Below are positions 48,266 to 59,041 of a stretch of DNA of 64,000 nucleotides, one piece after another (the stretch's first letter is position 1; each line of letters starts with the position of its first letter). The translations under genes were made by a program, and so were the position numbers. Location of the stretch: NCBI GenBank assembly GCA_963969595.1, contig OZ018412.1, forward strand, positions 14,448,501 through 14,512,500, written 5' to 3'. Origin of the DNA: Neckera pumila (lineage: Eukaryota; Streptophyta; Bryopsida; Hypnales; Neckeraceae). The notes under the pieces were generated by a model, which searched no databases, was not told where the DNA came from, and saw only the letters and a list, made by a program, of their open reading frames with translations.

Positions 48266-50650
48266 TCACTCAATAATATCCGCCAAGGACGGATCCCCCG
48301 CAGACATAGCCTTCACAATCCTATAAAGCTCCGCGTCACTCTTCGCGCTCCAGGGAAACACCGCATGCCAAGCAGGAGTATACGCAATCGCAGGATCCTC
48401 GAGCTCCTCCTTCTGCACTAACTCTTTCACATTCCGAAACGCAAACGCATCGAAATTCTTCGCGTTTTCCATAGCCAGGAACATCAACGGCAAGGCCAAG
48501 TCCCTGTGCAGTTTCAGTTTCGCCGCCATCGGCACGAGCGCCGAGAAGTCCTCGACGTATCGTCTCGGCAGGAAGAAAACATCCGAAGTCGACACCACGA
48601 AGTGATCATCGTCCATAGTCTCTTTGTAAGTGGTGCGATACTCCACAGGCAATCTGCTCACCAGCTTCTTCACGCCATTGCGGCTGCCTTTACTAAGATA
48701 CCATTCGTCTCCCGTGGCGTTGAAGTCAATGATTTTCCATGTTGAATTTGCTTGGTGCAAGTTCCAGAGCTTGGTTTTATTCGCAGTTTCCGCGAGGTGC
48801 CAGTAGTTGAAGACGACGGTTTCCTTCATGACGAGAAACCCATCGGCCGTGGGGTACTTCTCCAAGAACTTGGGTAGCGAGCTGTAGGACATCCACCAGT
48901 CGCTGGCGCGCACCCCGAGGTCGGGTTCGTTTTCCTGGGAGAGGATCACGACGTGTTTGAACAAGCGTCCGTAGAGGAGTCGCCAGGAAAGTACTGTGTG
49001 ATTTAATGGCCATGTGCATTCGAGAATGAGAATCATATTCCCGTAGAATTTCCGCCATTTGAGAAAATCGACAAATTCCTCGGTGAGTGCAGTAGCGTCT
49101 TCCACTCCGAGGTGGACTGTTGGAAACGACCGCGGCACGAATTGCTTGTGGGTGGACTCTTTCGTCGTGAGCGCGTCGAGGTCGCTGCCCAGGAGGCGCG
49201 GCTGTCGCCACCCAACTGAAAGAAGATCTTTGAGCCAGTCGGTGGTGAGCGTCACGTCCAGCGCGCCCCAGAACCCCTCCTCCCCCATGGTGTGCGTGAG
49301 GTGCACGATTTTGTCGAACAAGGTGGACGTGTTGTGGGAGCGCCATGCGACGAGAAACTCCACCAGGCGACGCGACTCGGCATGGAGATCTTTCTCATCG
49401 AGGAAGGAGAGCGCCACGCCCGTGTCGTCGCGGACTGTAGTCGGCGGGTGGATGACCATCATGCCGCCAATCTCCCACAAGATCCGCTGCGCCCAGTAGC
49501 CGCGCACGATGTCGGCCGCTTTGGGGCTGATCGTCACGGGCAGCATGAGCCCCCAGAACGCGGAAGAGTGCCAGAGCGTGTTAAATGCGTTGCACGGCGC
49601 GAGCGTGCCGTGCGGGAGCGCCACGGCGGGCGCGTTCGTGTCGAAGTTGATGTTGATCTTCCCGTCGTGGGCTCGTCGCGTGTTGTAGAAGATCGAGTCC
49701 ACATCCGGTAAGCCGTTCGCGAGCCCTTGTTGGATGAATTGCCTACCCGGGAAAATCTCGCTATATGAGATGTCAGGCGTGATCTGTTTCACAAACTCGA
49801 CTGGAAATCCCCGCGGCCAGACGGATTTCTGGCCGAAGTGGATGAACGGGTTCACAACTGTCCGATTGGGAAGCGTCCTGAACTGCAGAATGGGATCGCG
49901 GCGCGCGCGGCGTCCCTGAAGATACACGTCGAAGTGCGCGTCGAGGTCATCCCCAATCACGGACTCGTGCTCATCCGCGTCGTAGATCGTTTGTGCGCCG
50001 TGTTGAATTGCGAACAAGTAGCCGATGTTCTTCCGCAGGAAATTATTCTCCGGCAAGTGCGCGATCACCCGGTAGCCAAGTGCAGCCTGATCCGCCATGG
50101 ACAAAAAAATCGCCCCAGCCACTTTCCAATCCGCGGGCGTATCCTCACCAGCAACCGCCACCACTTGCCACCCACTCACGCGCGTGAGCGCTTGCACCTG
50201 CGCCGTGGGCGCGCCCAGCGCCGCCACCACGATCCACTTCTCCGTTTTCATCGCCGTGTACCGCCCCTTGTCCACGTTCGAGTGGATGTGCTTCAAGTTC
50301 AAATCCGGGTACGGGATGCGCTGCAGCTCCTCCTCGACTTTCTCCACGCACAGAAGCGCGCCCTGCCCGTTCGGGTTGCGCTGCACCACGATCATCACCA
50401 GCGCACTCAGGAACACGAACACCACGATCACCACCTTGGTGAGATTCTCCGAGAGCCAGAACGCGAGAGAGTTCAGGGCGGACCGTTCGGCTTCGAAGGC
50501 GACTTCGGGCGGGCGCGTCACGTCGCTGTAAGGGTTCAGCACGTCGTCGTCGTCGCTGTCCACCTCGATGGCCGCGGCTTCCGCGTCGGATACATTGCGG
50601 GCGCCGTTGCCCAGCCACCCTGCCTTCCCATTCTCCTGCTGCACGAGCAT
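48266..50650 (-). CDS. STL: STELLO-type glycosyltransferase-like protein (794 aa, single exon)
   Basis: Golgi type II membrane protein of the DUF288/STELLO family, which in Arabidopsis helps assemble and traffic cellulose synthase complexes. The N-terminal cytosolic part is acidic (DSDDDD at 32-36). One membrane segment covers about 71-89 (TKVVIVVFVFLSALVMIVV), followed by a lumenal domain. The putative nucleotide-sugar site DAD is at 224-226 in YDADEHESVIGDDLD. Other conserved stretches are HFGQKSVWPRGFPVEF, GLPDVDSIFYNTRR, FNTLWHSSAFWGLMLPVT and SDVFFLPRRYVEDF. The frame extends five codons upstream to a TTG, but the first ATG, at 50650, is the proper plant start. Full length (794 aa) agrees with the family (about 760-790). 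Coding DNA is strongly GC-rich against its flanks. It lies 261 bp from, and divergent to, a possible tiny gene at 50912. No intron interrupts it. Confidence 0.95.
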   Translation of the reverse strand: MLVQQENGKAGWLGNGARNVSDAEAAAIEVDSDDDDVLNPYSDVTRPPEVAFEAERSALNSLAFWLSENLTKVVIVVFVFLSALVMIVVQRNPNGQGALLCVEKVEEELQRIPYPDLNLKHIHSNVDKGRYTAMKTEKWIVVAALGAPTAQVQALTRVSGWQVVAVAGEDTPADWKVAGAIFLSMADQAALGYRVIAHLPENNFLRKNIGYLFAIQHGAQTIYDADEHESVIGDDLDAHFDVYLQGRRARRDPILQFRTLPNRTVVNPFIHFGQKSVWPRGFPVEFVKQITPDISYSEIFPGRQFIQQGLANGLPDVDSIFYNTRRAHDGKININFDTNAPAVALPHGTLAPCNAFNTLWHSSAFWGLMLPVTISPKAADIVRGYWAQRILWEIGGMMVIHPPTTVRDDTGVALSFLDEKDLHAESRRLVEFLVAWRSHNTSTLFDKIVHLTHTMGEEGFWGALDVTLTTDWLKDLLSVGWRQPRLLGSDLDALTTKESTHKQFVPRSFPTVHLGVEDATALTEEFVDFLKWRKFYGNMILILECTWPLNHTVLSWRLLYGRLFKHVVILSQENEPDLGVRASDWWMSYSSLPKFLEKYPTADGFLVMKETVVFNYWHLAETANKTKLWNLHQANSTWKIIDFNATGDEWYLSKGSRNGVKKLVSRLPVEYRTTYKETMDDDHFVVSTSDVFFLPRRYVEDFSALVPMAAKLKLHRDLALPLMFLAMENAKNFDAFAFRNVKELVQKEELEDPAIAYTPAWHAVFPWSAKSDAELYRIVKAMSAGDPSLADIIE

Positions 50651-50911
50651 GGTGACCAAACCCAAAACCCAAAACTCCTACCAATGCGTCCCTCTTACGT
50701 CGAAATCAGTACCGCCATAGCCAAGCTCAACTCCCCGTATCCCTAATCCACACACAATCACGACAGCTCCCCAACTCTGCTTCACGAGCTTTGATCCACG
50801 CATCTGTCCAACGCCCACTTCAATCAGACACCGCCTACCATTACAACAATAAAGCTCTAAATTTGGTAACCTAAGCTGCAGCTAACGCATTGTACTCCAC
50901 CTCGACACCAA
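50651..50911. promoter_or_regulatory. Short divergent intergenic region, possible bidirectional promoter
   Basis: Only 261 bp separate the STELLO start (minus) from the ATG at 50912 (plus). It should hold the STELLO core promoter and 5' UTR. No TATA box or known site stands out. Confidence 0.4.
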
Positions 50912-51230
50912 ATGGCGGACGTCGCTCACACCATTAGGGTGTACGCTTCCCGCGAAGCCAGATCGTTCACCACAGCTGCAAAAAGTGCGATTGAAACCCT
51001 TCAAAACACTCCCATTGACAGGTACCGATTGAATCCAAAATGCAATCGAGCTCCCAATTCAAAAACAACGACCTTGTGCACACGAACTCTCACCTGAAGG
51101 GATTGAAGCTGCTGCTGCTGGTTCACTGTCATCACCGCACGAAGCTCCACCAATTGATGCAAAGTTGATTGATAGACGTACTACACTGAATGATCCCAAG
51201 CTGCAGCTGGCTCGTGGCAATGTAACTTAA
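50912..51230 (+). CDS. Possible small gene of unknown function (two exons, about 54 aa)
   Basis: An ATG in good context (CCAAATGGCG) opens a protein-like frame, MADVAHTIRVYASREARSFT and on to a GACAG/GTACCG splice donor at 51021. Joining in phase to the AG at 51174-51175 (TTGATTGATAG) gives a short end and a TAA at 51228-51230. Alternatively, the frame at 51084-51230 (ELSPEGIEAAAAGSL...) is a longer last exon whose acceptor I cannot place. Composition is gene-like and starts divergent from STELLO, but I recognise no family, so this could also be an untranslated transcript or a gene fragment. Confidence 0.3.
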
Positions 51231-52538
51231 CTTACCCAAGGTGCGAGCTTGGCCTCGTTGGGGTCGGTCAATGAGTGCAGCAAGGCTGGGCCCGGGGAGG
51301 AGACGAAGTAGAAAGAATAATGCAGAAGTCTGTCTGAGGTAGAATGAAGGGCAAGGCAATGAGACCATGCAGCAGCAATGACGCCGTTAGCTGCAGTGCC
51401 AGTGGTAGCTAGCAAGCTAGGCCGGGAAACGCACTTTCTGTCCTTGGCTGTCAGACGGCGCTAAGCTTATTCATTTAATTGATCTTTGGCCATGGCTGCT
51501 TTGGAGTTTGGACACTGTTCCTGAGCTGACCTCGTTAATATCACATCCCCTGCTCTGCTCTGGAGCAGACTACAGTACACTAAGCCTCGTTAATATCACG
51601 TTGATGCAGGCTCGAGAACTCCGTATTATCACGTGCCTAGAGAGATTGAGGCTGTGACAGAGGTAGGGTGAATTTCAAGCACTACAGGACGGCTACTTGA
51701 GTGATAGTGACAATGGCAATCAAATGGATGGTGGCCCCCCGGCCTTGGAGTGGTCAATTGAGTTAGTCTGAGTGGCCAATTAGTCTAATTTGTCTTTCCT
51801 CGTTGTCAGTGCAAGACCATGACACATAATTTCACTTAGTATAGAAGTTAATTCAATTATAGAGTCTCGTAATAATAATAATAATAATTTGTGCCAATTG
51901 GGGAATTGATGGGAATTTGCAAAGTGCTAAATATGGAGGTTTAAAATTAGACAGAATTAATATAGCATGGTGGAAACTCTAACAAGGTGGAGGACAAGTT
52001 TATGCAGCCCATAAGTTTTTGTTGTTTTTGTTTTTGTTTTTCCTTGAAACACATGGAGCAGCCCACAAGTTTTCAAGGTGATACTAATCCCCTCCTGTTA
52101 CAAATAGCCAGGACAAATAAGTATGACCTACTTATTGAAGGAATAGAACAAGCTATGAAAGTGAACACACTTCTTGGGGAAATTGAACACTGTCTTCAGT
52201 TCTTTCACCTCTACAAGAAATAGCAAAATTATTTTGCCTTAACAAATAGGTTGCCTAACCTAGAAAATTACCTCATGACTCACCACTTTGTCCATGTACA
52301 GGTACATGTGACTCTCTGAACTAGGCCTTGAACTAGTGCACCAACCTATGCCGCACATAGTTCTAGGTTGATGAAAATTATTGCATTCTTATGTAGTAAA
52401 TAGTATATATTTTAGTGTAAAATATCAAGAAATTAGTGAGAGAAACCTTTCACTATTAAGTGTAGTTTATGTCCGCCATAGCCATTATTCTGGTTCATCA
52501 TTGTTCAGTGGCTTCTACCAAACTTCGAAGTCTGCTTA
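51231..52538. other. Intergenic stretch
   Basis: 51231-51700 is mixed sequence with a direct repeat of CTCGTTAATATCAC (51523 and 51587). (AAT)n-like short run at about 51871-51889. The rest is AT-rich; from about 52220 a repeated block starts that recurs about 600 bases later. Confidence 0.4.
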
Positions 52539-53370
52539 CTGTAGAATTTCTCTTATTGCATATTCTCTTAAGTTAGTACATATATGCAGTAAGAGAGTTC
52601 GTACTACAAAGCATTTATTTTTGGTTAGAGGCCACACTAGCTTGTGGTCATTATTGCACCTCTCCAAATGCATAAACCTCTCTTAGTGTATAGTCCAAGC
52701 ACTATGCACTAAAAGAGGTTCTCTTGTATTAATTTTAGGATTGTGGAGATAGTGATTGTCATATAGTAATTTCGGGAGAGAATAGGTACTCAACAAACAA
52801 ATCTTATAATATAGCACATAGATATAATATAAGTCATTAGTTTTAGATGAAAATTACATGAAAGTACTACACAAAAAAGTGAAATTAGATTGCCTTACCT
52901 CAGATAAATTACCTCATGATTCAATGCTTGTCCACATGGAGGCATATACAACTCTCTGAACTGGACCTTGAAGTGGTACAAAATCTATGCCATACACATG
53001 GCTCTAGATTGAGTGCATCATTGCACAATAACAATAAATATTTATATAGTATGGACTGTCAAGAAATTAGTATAGGACAACCTAATTTCACTATTTTGTG
53101 TATACAAAATAGTAAAATTAGATTGCCTTAACAATTAGGTTGCCTTATACCAAAGAAGTTAATTATAAGCCATCAAAAGTCAACAAATATTTCTACAGAT
53201 ATTTTCATTTGTATACATGGAGGTTCACAAGTTCCAATTACAACAATATTTATTTCAAAAATAGTACATTCTTGTACAATAACATGAAATATTTATATAG
53301 TGTCAAATGTCAAGAAATTCGTATGGGGCAACATAATTTCACTATTTTGTGTAGATGAAAATAGCTGAAA
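52225..53370. repeat. Diverged duplicated blocks around a MITE
   Basis: Sequence near 52236-52375 (TTGCCTTAACAAATAGGTTG, ATTACCTCATGA, CTCTCTGAACT, CACATAG) reappears near 52890-53010 and in part near 53120. The phrase AATTTCACTATTTTGTGTA occurs at 53085 and 53335. It looks like a local, multi-step duplication or several copies of an unrecognised repeat. Confidence 0.5.
52539..52726. mobile_element. TA-flanked pogo/mariner-like MITE, copy 2 (188 bp, worn)
   Basis: Flanked by TA on both sides. The left end CTGTAGAATTTCTCTTATTG is a mutated CAGTAGAACCTCTCTTAGTG, and the right end inverted reads CAAGAGAACCTCTTTTAGTG. The internal CACCTCTCCAAATGCATAAA matches the copy at 62023 in the same orientation. 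Confidence 0.6.
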
Positions 53371-53453
53371 ATCACATTACTTGGGATAGTGTGAAGATGG
53401 TGTAGATCACATTTTATTTATTTTATGTATAGCAACTTCCATATTAGTGGGCC

Positions 53454-53957
53454 TTGCAAATTCGCACAACTCCAAATCAGTACAAGTTAGAGTTATTACT
53501 GCAGGTCGGACTGATTGAATTGAATTCACTTGAATATCATTTATTTTCTACTACTGTAAATGGCCGCTGCCATGCTGATTTTCGGTTCGCATTGTCACTT
53601 TCGAGACTGCTTCACAGTTCTGAGTCTGCATTTTTACTCCAAATTCCTATCCCAGCGCTGGTTTCTGTGTTGCAGTCAGCTATACGTGAACCAGTCCACA
53701 GAAAAAGAATGAAAAAACGTATAAACAATCGTCAGACAGAAAACATGTGTCATGCACCAAATCAAATATATGAATGCCCTTGCATTGTCATGAGTTTGAC
53801 ACTACTCTGTGATACTCGCAATCCTAATAGAAAACAGTTGCGACAGCAACTGGAATTATCCACTAGGTTAGAACCTTTCCTTAAGATTCTTGCGCGAGGA
53901 AAGAACAAGTTCGGTCAAAGAATTGCACGAGAACACCTCATGGGCTCCTGCAGCTGA
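53454..53957 (+). CDS. Unrecognised 167-codon open frame
   Basis: An open frame unusually long for this AT-rich neighbourhood, locally GC-richer, preceded by an acceptor-like TTACTGCAG at about 53500. The predicted peptide contains basic and leucine-rich stretches (SLSRLLHSSESAFLL, HRKRMKKRINNRQ) but no domain I know. It could be an exon of a gene or transposon relic or a chance frame. No partner exons were found. Confidence 0.22.
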   Translation: MQIRTTPNQYKLELLLQVGLIELNSLEYHLFSTTVNGRCHADFRFALSLSRLLHSSESAFLLQIPIPALVSVLQSAIREPVHRKRMKKRINNRQTENMCHAPNQIYECPCIVMSLTLLCDTRNPNRKQLRQQLELSTRLEPFLKILARGKNKFGQRIAREHLMGSCS

Positions 53958-54187
53958 CATAAATATGGCTAGCTCAACATCTCAGTTAAGACCACTTTCG
54001 AATCAGTCCTGCCAATTCTACTCCAGCAGAGTAATGCTTCACAGCAGACGATAAGTTCCAAGGTAGGAGGTGCAGAAACCATTCCTTTAAGTCTACCTAC
54101 TTGATCAATGACTATCCGACATATTACACTCAAAATGACTTGCATGGGGAGCGTTTCGGAGCAGGGGGGATTTTAGCACCCTCTACT

Positions 54188-57100
54188 TTATCTTTCTCGA
54201 CCTCTGAACCCTCCTCGTCCACCACCGCCTCCTCTTCCACCTCTTCCACCACCACGCCCACCACCTCTGGATCCTCCACCACGGCCTCCACCACGGCCAC
54301 CTCCGCCACGGCCACCCTCAAAAGAGCTTCTACCGCCACTACGACCACCTCGGCCACCAAATGATCCTCTACCGCCTCCACGACCACCTCCTCTGCCCCT
54401 GGACGGAGGCCTGTCTGATGCCCATGAATCATCTCGGCCTCTGTAAGAGCGGCTGTCACCCTCATCATCTGAATATGCGTCTCTTGATCTCCCTGTTCAG
54501 AACATGCATACACTGGTTGTTACTCTCCAGGTTTCTAACAACGCACCACGGACTTTTGTGATGGCTATCGTGTCCTTTAAGGGTGGGGTCAACATACTAC
54601 ATGTAAGATAAGAGAGGTTGCGGTAAATAAGAGAAGTCAGATTATATGCCAATTACGCTGTGTTTATTGTAGAAAACTCCGAGTGCATTCAAATGTTAAT
54701 GTTTACAAAATATCAGAAACAAGGCACACTCGCCAGACTCGGATGCTAAACCTGAAATACTACTGTACGCAGTAGTAGAGCAAAACACATAGACAATAGG
54801 GAATGCCAGACTTGTGCTCCGGGAATAGAGGCAATTTGAGAGATGTGATTTGAAATCGATAGGAGAGGGCTAATACTTTCTAGGGCTCAGAATCGCAGTG
54901 GGCCAGAAATCAAGGACAGAATTGGACGGCTGAAATCATAAACTTTGACAACCTCTAGTATCAAGATAAACAACAGCTGAAAGACGATGGGAGTATTACC
55001 TCGCGACTCCATGCTGCCGCCATCTTTTATCCAAGGAGCCCTTGACCGTCCTGCCCCAGACCCACCCCGCCCTCTTCCTCCTCGACTGGAGGAGACTGCA
55101 CGTTCCTCGAGATCATCACTCTCATCGCTAAAATCCAAGTTTTCAAAATCTTCATCATCCCCTGAACTAGCACTCAACTCAAGCTCCTTGCGATTACGTC
55201 CTCTCAAAGGTGGCTCAGATTGACTTCTCATTCTGGAGACACCAGAGCTCCAGTCTTCAGACCTGTCATCACGACGGCCTCCCCTGGACCCCGTAGCTCT
55301 ACCCCTAGTCACACTTCTCTCCTCAGGTTCACTGTCCTCCTCCTCATCTCCAAAGCCTACGTCGTCGTGATCATCATCTGAACTTTGGGTGCTTGCAAAA
55401 TCCTCGTCGGAACCATCACTCACATCAAAATTGAAACGACTAGGTTTTGCCACAGTTTTCGTAGGTTTCCACTCCTCATGCTTTTTCCGCCGGCCTTCCG
55501 CAACACCCTCTGCACTGCGAATTCTTCCAAGTCCTTCTTCATCGTCTGAAGGTCTTCCCCATACATCCCTTCTGCCATTCGTAGGCCGACTGCGCTCCTC
55601 AGACCGCGAAAACGATGGTCGACCTCGTTCTGATGAGCGCTCGTAAGAAGATTCACCATATGACGGGCGGCCACGCTCTTCATAAGAGGAGCGGCCACGC
55701 ATTTCATATGACGGACGACCACGCTCTTCATATGAGGAGCGGCCACGCTCCTCAGTGCGTCCATATGAGCTTCTTGGAGTTTCCCTATCCCATTGCCCTG
55801 ATCTCCTGGTAGCATCCCCTCTGTCAGATACTCTGCCAGCTCCTCGAGGGCGCTCGGTCCGACACTCATAGCATTCTTTGTTCCTGGAAAAGTTATGAAA
55901 CCGGCACCTGAAAGCAAGAGAAAGATTGTATCATTTACTACAAAAAGCATAACTCTATCCCAGTACACAAGGGAGAGCCAAAATGACCCAATTAGTATCT
56001 CATCTACCAAACTCCAGTCTCCGAATAATGAACAACAAATTCGAGAAACTCGTGAGGTACTTCAAAGTCCACTGATCTTCACTCTATCCACAATCAAATA
56101 ACTGACTAGCGTGAGTTGGGCATTAAGATACCAACTGTATTCTCGTGGGATTCTACAGAGATGAACAATTACATCCTGGAAGTGTAACACTACATATGCA
56201 CATAGAGAAATTGGAACACTACCTGGGACACTCCCAATCTCCTTCCTTCATCTCAGACTTGGTATTCCCAGACTTCGTATTCTGGGCCTGGCATTTCCGG
56301 CAAACAACGTTCCGAGAAAAGTTGACGAAGCCACAGCTGCACAAATTAGGATGTGAGCAAATCAGGACAAGAAATGCAATAGGCATGGAAGGACACGGGC
56401 AGGGATTGTTCATACACCGTGATGAAGTAAAAGTTAAAACAAAAAAATTAGTAAGGCTCTTACTCTGAACACTGCCAATCACCAATTGGAAGCTCTAATG
56501 GGGGGCGTGAGATCTGACACTCTCGGCATTCATTGTTTCTTGAGAAATTCACAAAGCTGCACCTGTTCCAGTAAAGATACAAGAATATTCAATAGATCGC
56601 AGTACATCTGGAATTGAAAACAAGTGACACACACACACACACACACACACACAAGAGGTATAAAAACTCACAAAACTTCGGATACTTGGATTGTTTATTT
56701 CACAAGCAAATTCAAAGCTATTACCGAAGAACAAAGAGGGACTGTGTTGGCCAGTCCAATACATTAGTTAGATGAACAGATTCAAAGAAAAATCTTACTC
56801 TGGACATTTCCAGTCGCCTGGTTTCATTTCAATGTTGTCCATGTATGCATTTCTCCTCACTGCTTTGGGTTGCGCAGGAGGGTTTACTTGTCGAGGGGCA
56901 GGAGGGGGCAATGACGGGTCTCGAGGAATCTCACTAGCCGTCACGACCTCTAACAATAATTCCTTGGCAGCAGACTCAACATAACCTGTAAAAAGGGCAG
57001 AAACAAAACATGATTTAAACGCCTTCCATAAAATACAATCCCAAATTAAAAAAAAAGTTCAAAGTCTTCCTGAAGCCTTTCATCCTCAAAATGTACGTGC

Positions 57101-58809
57101 TTGAAACCAAGAAATAAATATATAAAGAAAAAACTAAACCAAACTCAGGTTACAATCCTGCTACATAGACGACCTGGTTGTTGTTTGCTGATGATCGTAC
57201 CTGGAATTTCACGGGATGAAGATTTCGCAAGCAAAGCATATGCCACAAGAAGGCGGATCACGTCTTGCGTCGCAACTACTTCTGTGTTCGCTGGCTTATT
57301 ATAAGCTCTTTCACACGAATTTCGGATGTCGCACGGTTTGCAGACCTGAGCACAATGACATGAAATTCAGGAGACAATGAACATATTTTCAAATAATAGA
57401 GACCATACGAGAATCAACAAACGAGTCAAGCTTCAACCTTGACCACTCCAATAAAGGATGAGCACCGCGCAAAATAATATATGGTGGGTGATCCAGACGA
57501 GGTCTGAGTACTAGAAAACTAATAAATCGACCGAGCAACTCCTACATGAAGAGTCTGAACGCCCAGAAAGAGTAAGAATATCAACTTACGTCGCCTTCTG
57601 CAATATCAAGAGAAACTCTGAGCCGCTTGCCTGCATTCACGACTTTCCGGTCAGTGCTCGGGCAACCGAACTCCGCCAGAATCCGCAGCCGTTTCGATGA
57701 CAGTGCACTGCAAAAATGAAATGCCCCCATACAATGAATCTCTTCGAGCTTCGTAAGTCATAACCGCAAATACTAACAAGCCCATGGCTAGACATTATTA
57801 TGAACGCAAAGTTCAATCAATCCACAAAGAAAACGTTTAATACGCCCTCCAAATAACGCATTCTTCAGGCGTCGGAACTCTATACCCTAAACAAGAACGT
57901 ATAAGAATTTGACCAGTCAATTAAAAGGAACTAAGCTCAACTGCAAAAGAAGGTAGGGACACTTGAAATCGCCTACTGCGTTAGGAAACCCTAAAATTGC
58001 ATTGCAAACCAAGAATCTGGTAGAAAGGCGTACTTGATAACATCGTCTCTATTGCGAGCAAAGGCCATTGAAGCTCGTTTGATTCTGCCCGAGTCATCCT
58101 CTTGTCGAACCACAGCCCGCCTGTCTGTGGTCTCCGTCTCAAAAACGAAATGACCTCCAACTTCCAGCATTTTGAGAAACTTGTCCCATTCGGTCCATGG
58201 ATGTCGCTCCTCAATCACCGTCTTTTCTCCCTCCACAAACTCAGAACTACCTTCATCGTCTAAAAGGTCGACGCCGCTCAATGCTTCCTGGACCTCGTCC
58301 TCCTGAGCGACAGCAATGACCGAATCAATATGTTCCTCCTGTGAGGATTTGAGTGTTTCCTGCACATCCTCCTCAATCGCCGACTCAATCTGTTCCTCCT
58401 GTGAGGGTTTGAGTGCTTCCTGGACATCCTCCGTAATCGCCGACTCAATCTGTCCCCCCAACGCGGAGTCCACATATTCATCCACTGCTGCGCCTACCTC
58501 CTCCTCCTCTTTCACGACTTTCGGAAGCTGATCCACTGCCTCGGGGGTTATTTCCAAGCTGGAGGACGACAGAGCGCGGACACTCTGGAATTGAAATGGC
58601 GACGAGCTATGGCACTGTCTCCACACGGGAAGAGAATGTTGAGATATGGGAGGCTGTGACCTCAGAATGTACGACGACGATGACGAAGTGAAAGCGCGAC
58701 TGCGACGGAAAGCGGCATTGGTAGCGGATGAGGTCAAGCACCACGTTCCTTGCCTGAAGTACGCCAGCCAGGAGCGCTGCAGTATCTGCGTGCTGCACGA
58801 GAGAGCCAT
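54188..58809 (-). CDS. OZ/VAR3-type organelle RanBP2 zinc-finger protein (about 883 aa, 8 exons)
   Basis: Relative of the plant organelle zinc-finger (OZ/VAR3) proteins that act in organelle RNA editing or splicing. Exons (minus): 58034-58809, about 57591-57707, 57201-57345, 56799-56985, 56464-56562, 56223-56336, 55000-55907, 54188-54492; phases agree. Exon 1 encodes a Ser/Arg-rich, acid-free N-terminus typical of a mitochondrial or plastid presequence, then an acidic repeat (QIESAIxEDVQExLKxSQEE) and the start of the family core. The core continues LAEFGCPSTDRKVVNAGKRL and EGDVCKPCDIRNSCERA. Three RanBP2 fingers (W-x-C-x2-C-x3-N-x6-C-x2-C) follow at about 405-424, 438-457 and 476-495, each split after its first Cys-Pro/Ser pair by an intron of the same phase. 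Then come RSSYEERGRPSY repeats, long acidic and Arg-rich linkers and an RGG-rich tail ending RGREA-like (RGRER). The RGG tail suggests direct RNA binding. Which organelle is undetermined. Confidence 0.88.
56627..56652. repeat. (AC)13 microsatellite in an intron
   Basis: A pure AC run of 26 bases in the intron between the first and second zinc-finger exons. Likely length-variable. Confidence 0.9.
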
Positions 58810-59032
58810 GTCTCCCGAGCAGATTATTGATCAAGCGGAGCTTGAAAAATAATCAATGTAGAGGTGTGGCAACGATTCAAAGGGGATTTGAGGAAGGAAT
58901 TTTGGAATGGGAGTGTAAAATCTACAAGCTTACGGGGTCGGAAGATGGAGAGCCCGCCATGCCGGCAAGGGCAAGATGTGAGTTCCACGGCGAGGAACGG
59001 AGGGATGGTGCAAAGACTGACGGGAGAGCCTT

Positions 59033-59041
59033 AAACCCTAA
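59033..59041. promoter_or_regulatory. Telobox AAACCCTAA upstream of the zinc-finger gene
   Basis: Exact motif about 225 bp ahead of the start codon at 58809; another exact copy lies within intron 1 at 57986-57994 and one in SufA intron 1 at 62836-62844. The placement is consistent with a promoter element; function inferred. Confidence 0.45.

Noticed and set aside
50651..50665. STELLO start at the TTG five codons upstream of the first ATG
   Set aside because: Nuclear plant genes initiate at AUG; the ATG at 50650 gives the expected N-terminus.
49838..50746. 302-codon plus-strand frame opposite STELLO
   Set aside because: GC-rich coding DNA leaves long open frames on the other strand; this one is His/Arg/Val-biased and has no domain, while the minus-strand protein is clearly STELLO.
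54101..54513. Ser/Thr-rich (plus) and Glu/Val-rich (minus) open frames of 87 and 127 codons
   Set aside because: They are alternate frames of the RGG-encoding last exon; only the frame giving RGG repeats joins in phase to the preceding exon and ends at the TAA at 54188.
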